Positions 5,229 to 5,711 of a stretch of DNA of 5,711 nt are shown here, piece after piece (positions within the stretch are counted from its first letter, which is position 1; each line of letters begins with the position of its first letter). The stretch comes from a bacterium. GTDB taxonomy: Bacteria; Sumerlaeota; Sumerlaeia; MVZB01. The DNA lies in assembly GCA_023480605.1 (NCBI GenBank), contig JAMCWS010000314.1, forward strand, positions 1-5,711, given 5' to 3'. The position numbers were made by a program, and so were the translations under genes. Under the pieces are notes generated by a model that was not told the origin of the DNA, searched no databases, and was given only the letters and a program-made list of their open reading frames with translations.

Positions 5229-5711
5229 CCCCTTCGCCCGACGTCCTCTCGCCGGCGCGCCTGGCGGCGTGGCGGTGCCTTTGCGCCTTGAAGGCGGGTT
5301 CGGCCGGCGGCGCGGAATCCGGTTTTTCCGGTCCGGGCGCCGATCCGGCGGGGATCGACCGGCGCGAACGCGCCCAGGCCCATCGGCTCGCCCATGGGGT
5401 TCTGCGCCGCCTGGCCCTGCTCGATCATCTTCTCGAACAGGCGGGGGTCGGTGGTGGCGAAGGCTTGCCGCGCGGCTCCGAACCCCGAGGGATGGAGCGT
5501 CGCGCGATGTTCAGCCGGCGCAGGACTCCGGAACCGCTCTGGTGGATCCTGCGCCTGGCGGCATATGAGAAATTATTCCAAACCCAGGCGCCCGATTACG
5601 CGGTCGGCCAACAGACGGTGGCGCTGGCCCGCCGCGCCGGCGGAGCGCCCGCGGCCCGGTTCATGAACGCCGTCGTTCGCCGCCTGCTGCCCGCGCTGGA
5701 GACGGCTTACG
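5225..5711 (+). CDS. rsmB: 16S rRNA (cytosine(967)-C(5))-methyltransferase RsmB, N-terminal part (runs off the window)
   Basis: The first 162 residues are seen; the frame is still open at the window end. They form the NusB-like RNA-binding domain that precedes the SAM-dependent methyltransferase domain in RsmB (Sun/Fmu), which methylates C967 of 16S rRNA. Recognisable parts are ARLAAWRCL (11-19), RRERAQAHRLAHGVLRRLALLDHLL (46-70), WWILRLAAYEKLF (106-118), APDYAVGQQTVALARRAG (122-139) and FMNAVVRRLLP (146-156), in family order. Between LLDHLL and WWILRLAAYE lies an unusual stretch of about 30 residues (roughly 73-103), Gly/Arg-rich and longer than the usual short linker. The ATG overlaps the pssA stop (ATGA) and has no ribosome-binding site of its own, which points to translational coupling. 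The catalytic domain lies outside the window, so the gene name rests on the N-terminal domain. Confidence 0.8.
   Translation, partial: MTPSPDVLSPARLAAWRCLCALKAGSAGGAESGFSGPGADPAGIDRRERAQAHRLAHGVLRRLALLDHLLEQAGVGGGEGLPRGSEPRGMERRAMFSRRRTPEPLWWILRLAAYEKLFQTQAPDYAVGQQTVALARRAGGAPAARFMNAVVRRLLPALETAY

Noticed and set aside
1..5711. Mobile elements, CRISPR arrays, tRNA or rRNA genes.
   Set aside because: No transposase or integrase frame, no regularly spaced repeats, and no tRNA- or rRNA-like segment was seen on either strand.

Overview
The window is a GC-rich, gene-dense stretch of bacterial chromosome carrying seven genes. Five lie on the minus strand and two diverge from them on the plus strand. 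A small lipoprotein with a clear lipobox and a bacterial-type phosphatidylserine synthase suggest a diderm (Gram-negative-like) bacterium. The YdjC-like deacetylase, FemAB-like transferase and polyprenyl-phosphate glycosyltransferase resemble genes of exopolysaccharide/exosortase regions found in many Proteobacteria and several environmental candidate phyla. I cannot fix the phylum from this sequence alone.

Minus strand, in transcription order. A YkgJ-type cysteine-cluster protein (4158-3409) is followed by a 77-residue lipoprotein (3170-2937). A 236-base gap with no convincing gene follows. Then comes a tight pair: a YdjC/ChbG-family carbohydrate deacetylase (2700-1753) and a FemAB-like peptidoglycan-bridge/PEP-CTERM-type transferase (1746-757), separated by only 6 bases. 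After a further 128 bases comes a family 2 glycosyltransferase (628-5), whose reading frame is closed by a TAG exactly where the family normally continues into its membrane-anchoring C-terminal part.

Plus strand. From the same divergent spacer (4159-4457), pssA (GTG start at 4458, strong Shine-Dalgarno) makes phosphatidylserine from CDP-diacylglycerol. It overlaps by ATGA with rsmB, the 16S rRNA m5C967 methyltransferase gene, of which only the N-terminal NusB-like domain lies in the window.

The deacetylase, FemAB-like protein and glycosyltransferase plausibly act together on a lipid-linked or surface glycan, while pssA and rsmB are housekeeping genes that are probably co-transcribed. I see no mobile element, CRISPR array, tRNA or rRNA. 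The most unusual item is the amber codon in the glycosyltransferase. It may be a nonsense mutation, an assembly error or a recoded codon, and the window ends too soon to tell. The other observations are moderate: homopolymer tracts in the deacetylase/FemAB pair, a short or divergent N-terminal lobe in the FemAB protein, an insertion in RsmB, and an LptM-like lipoprotein start.
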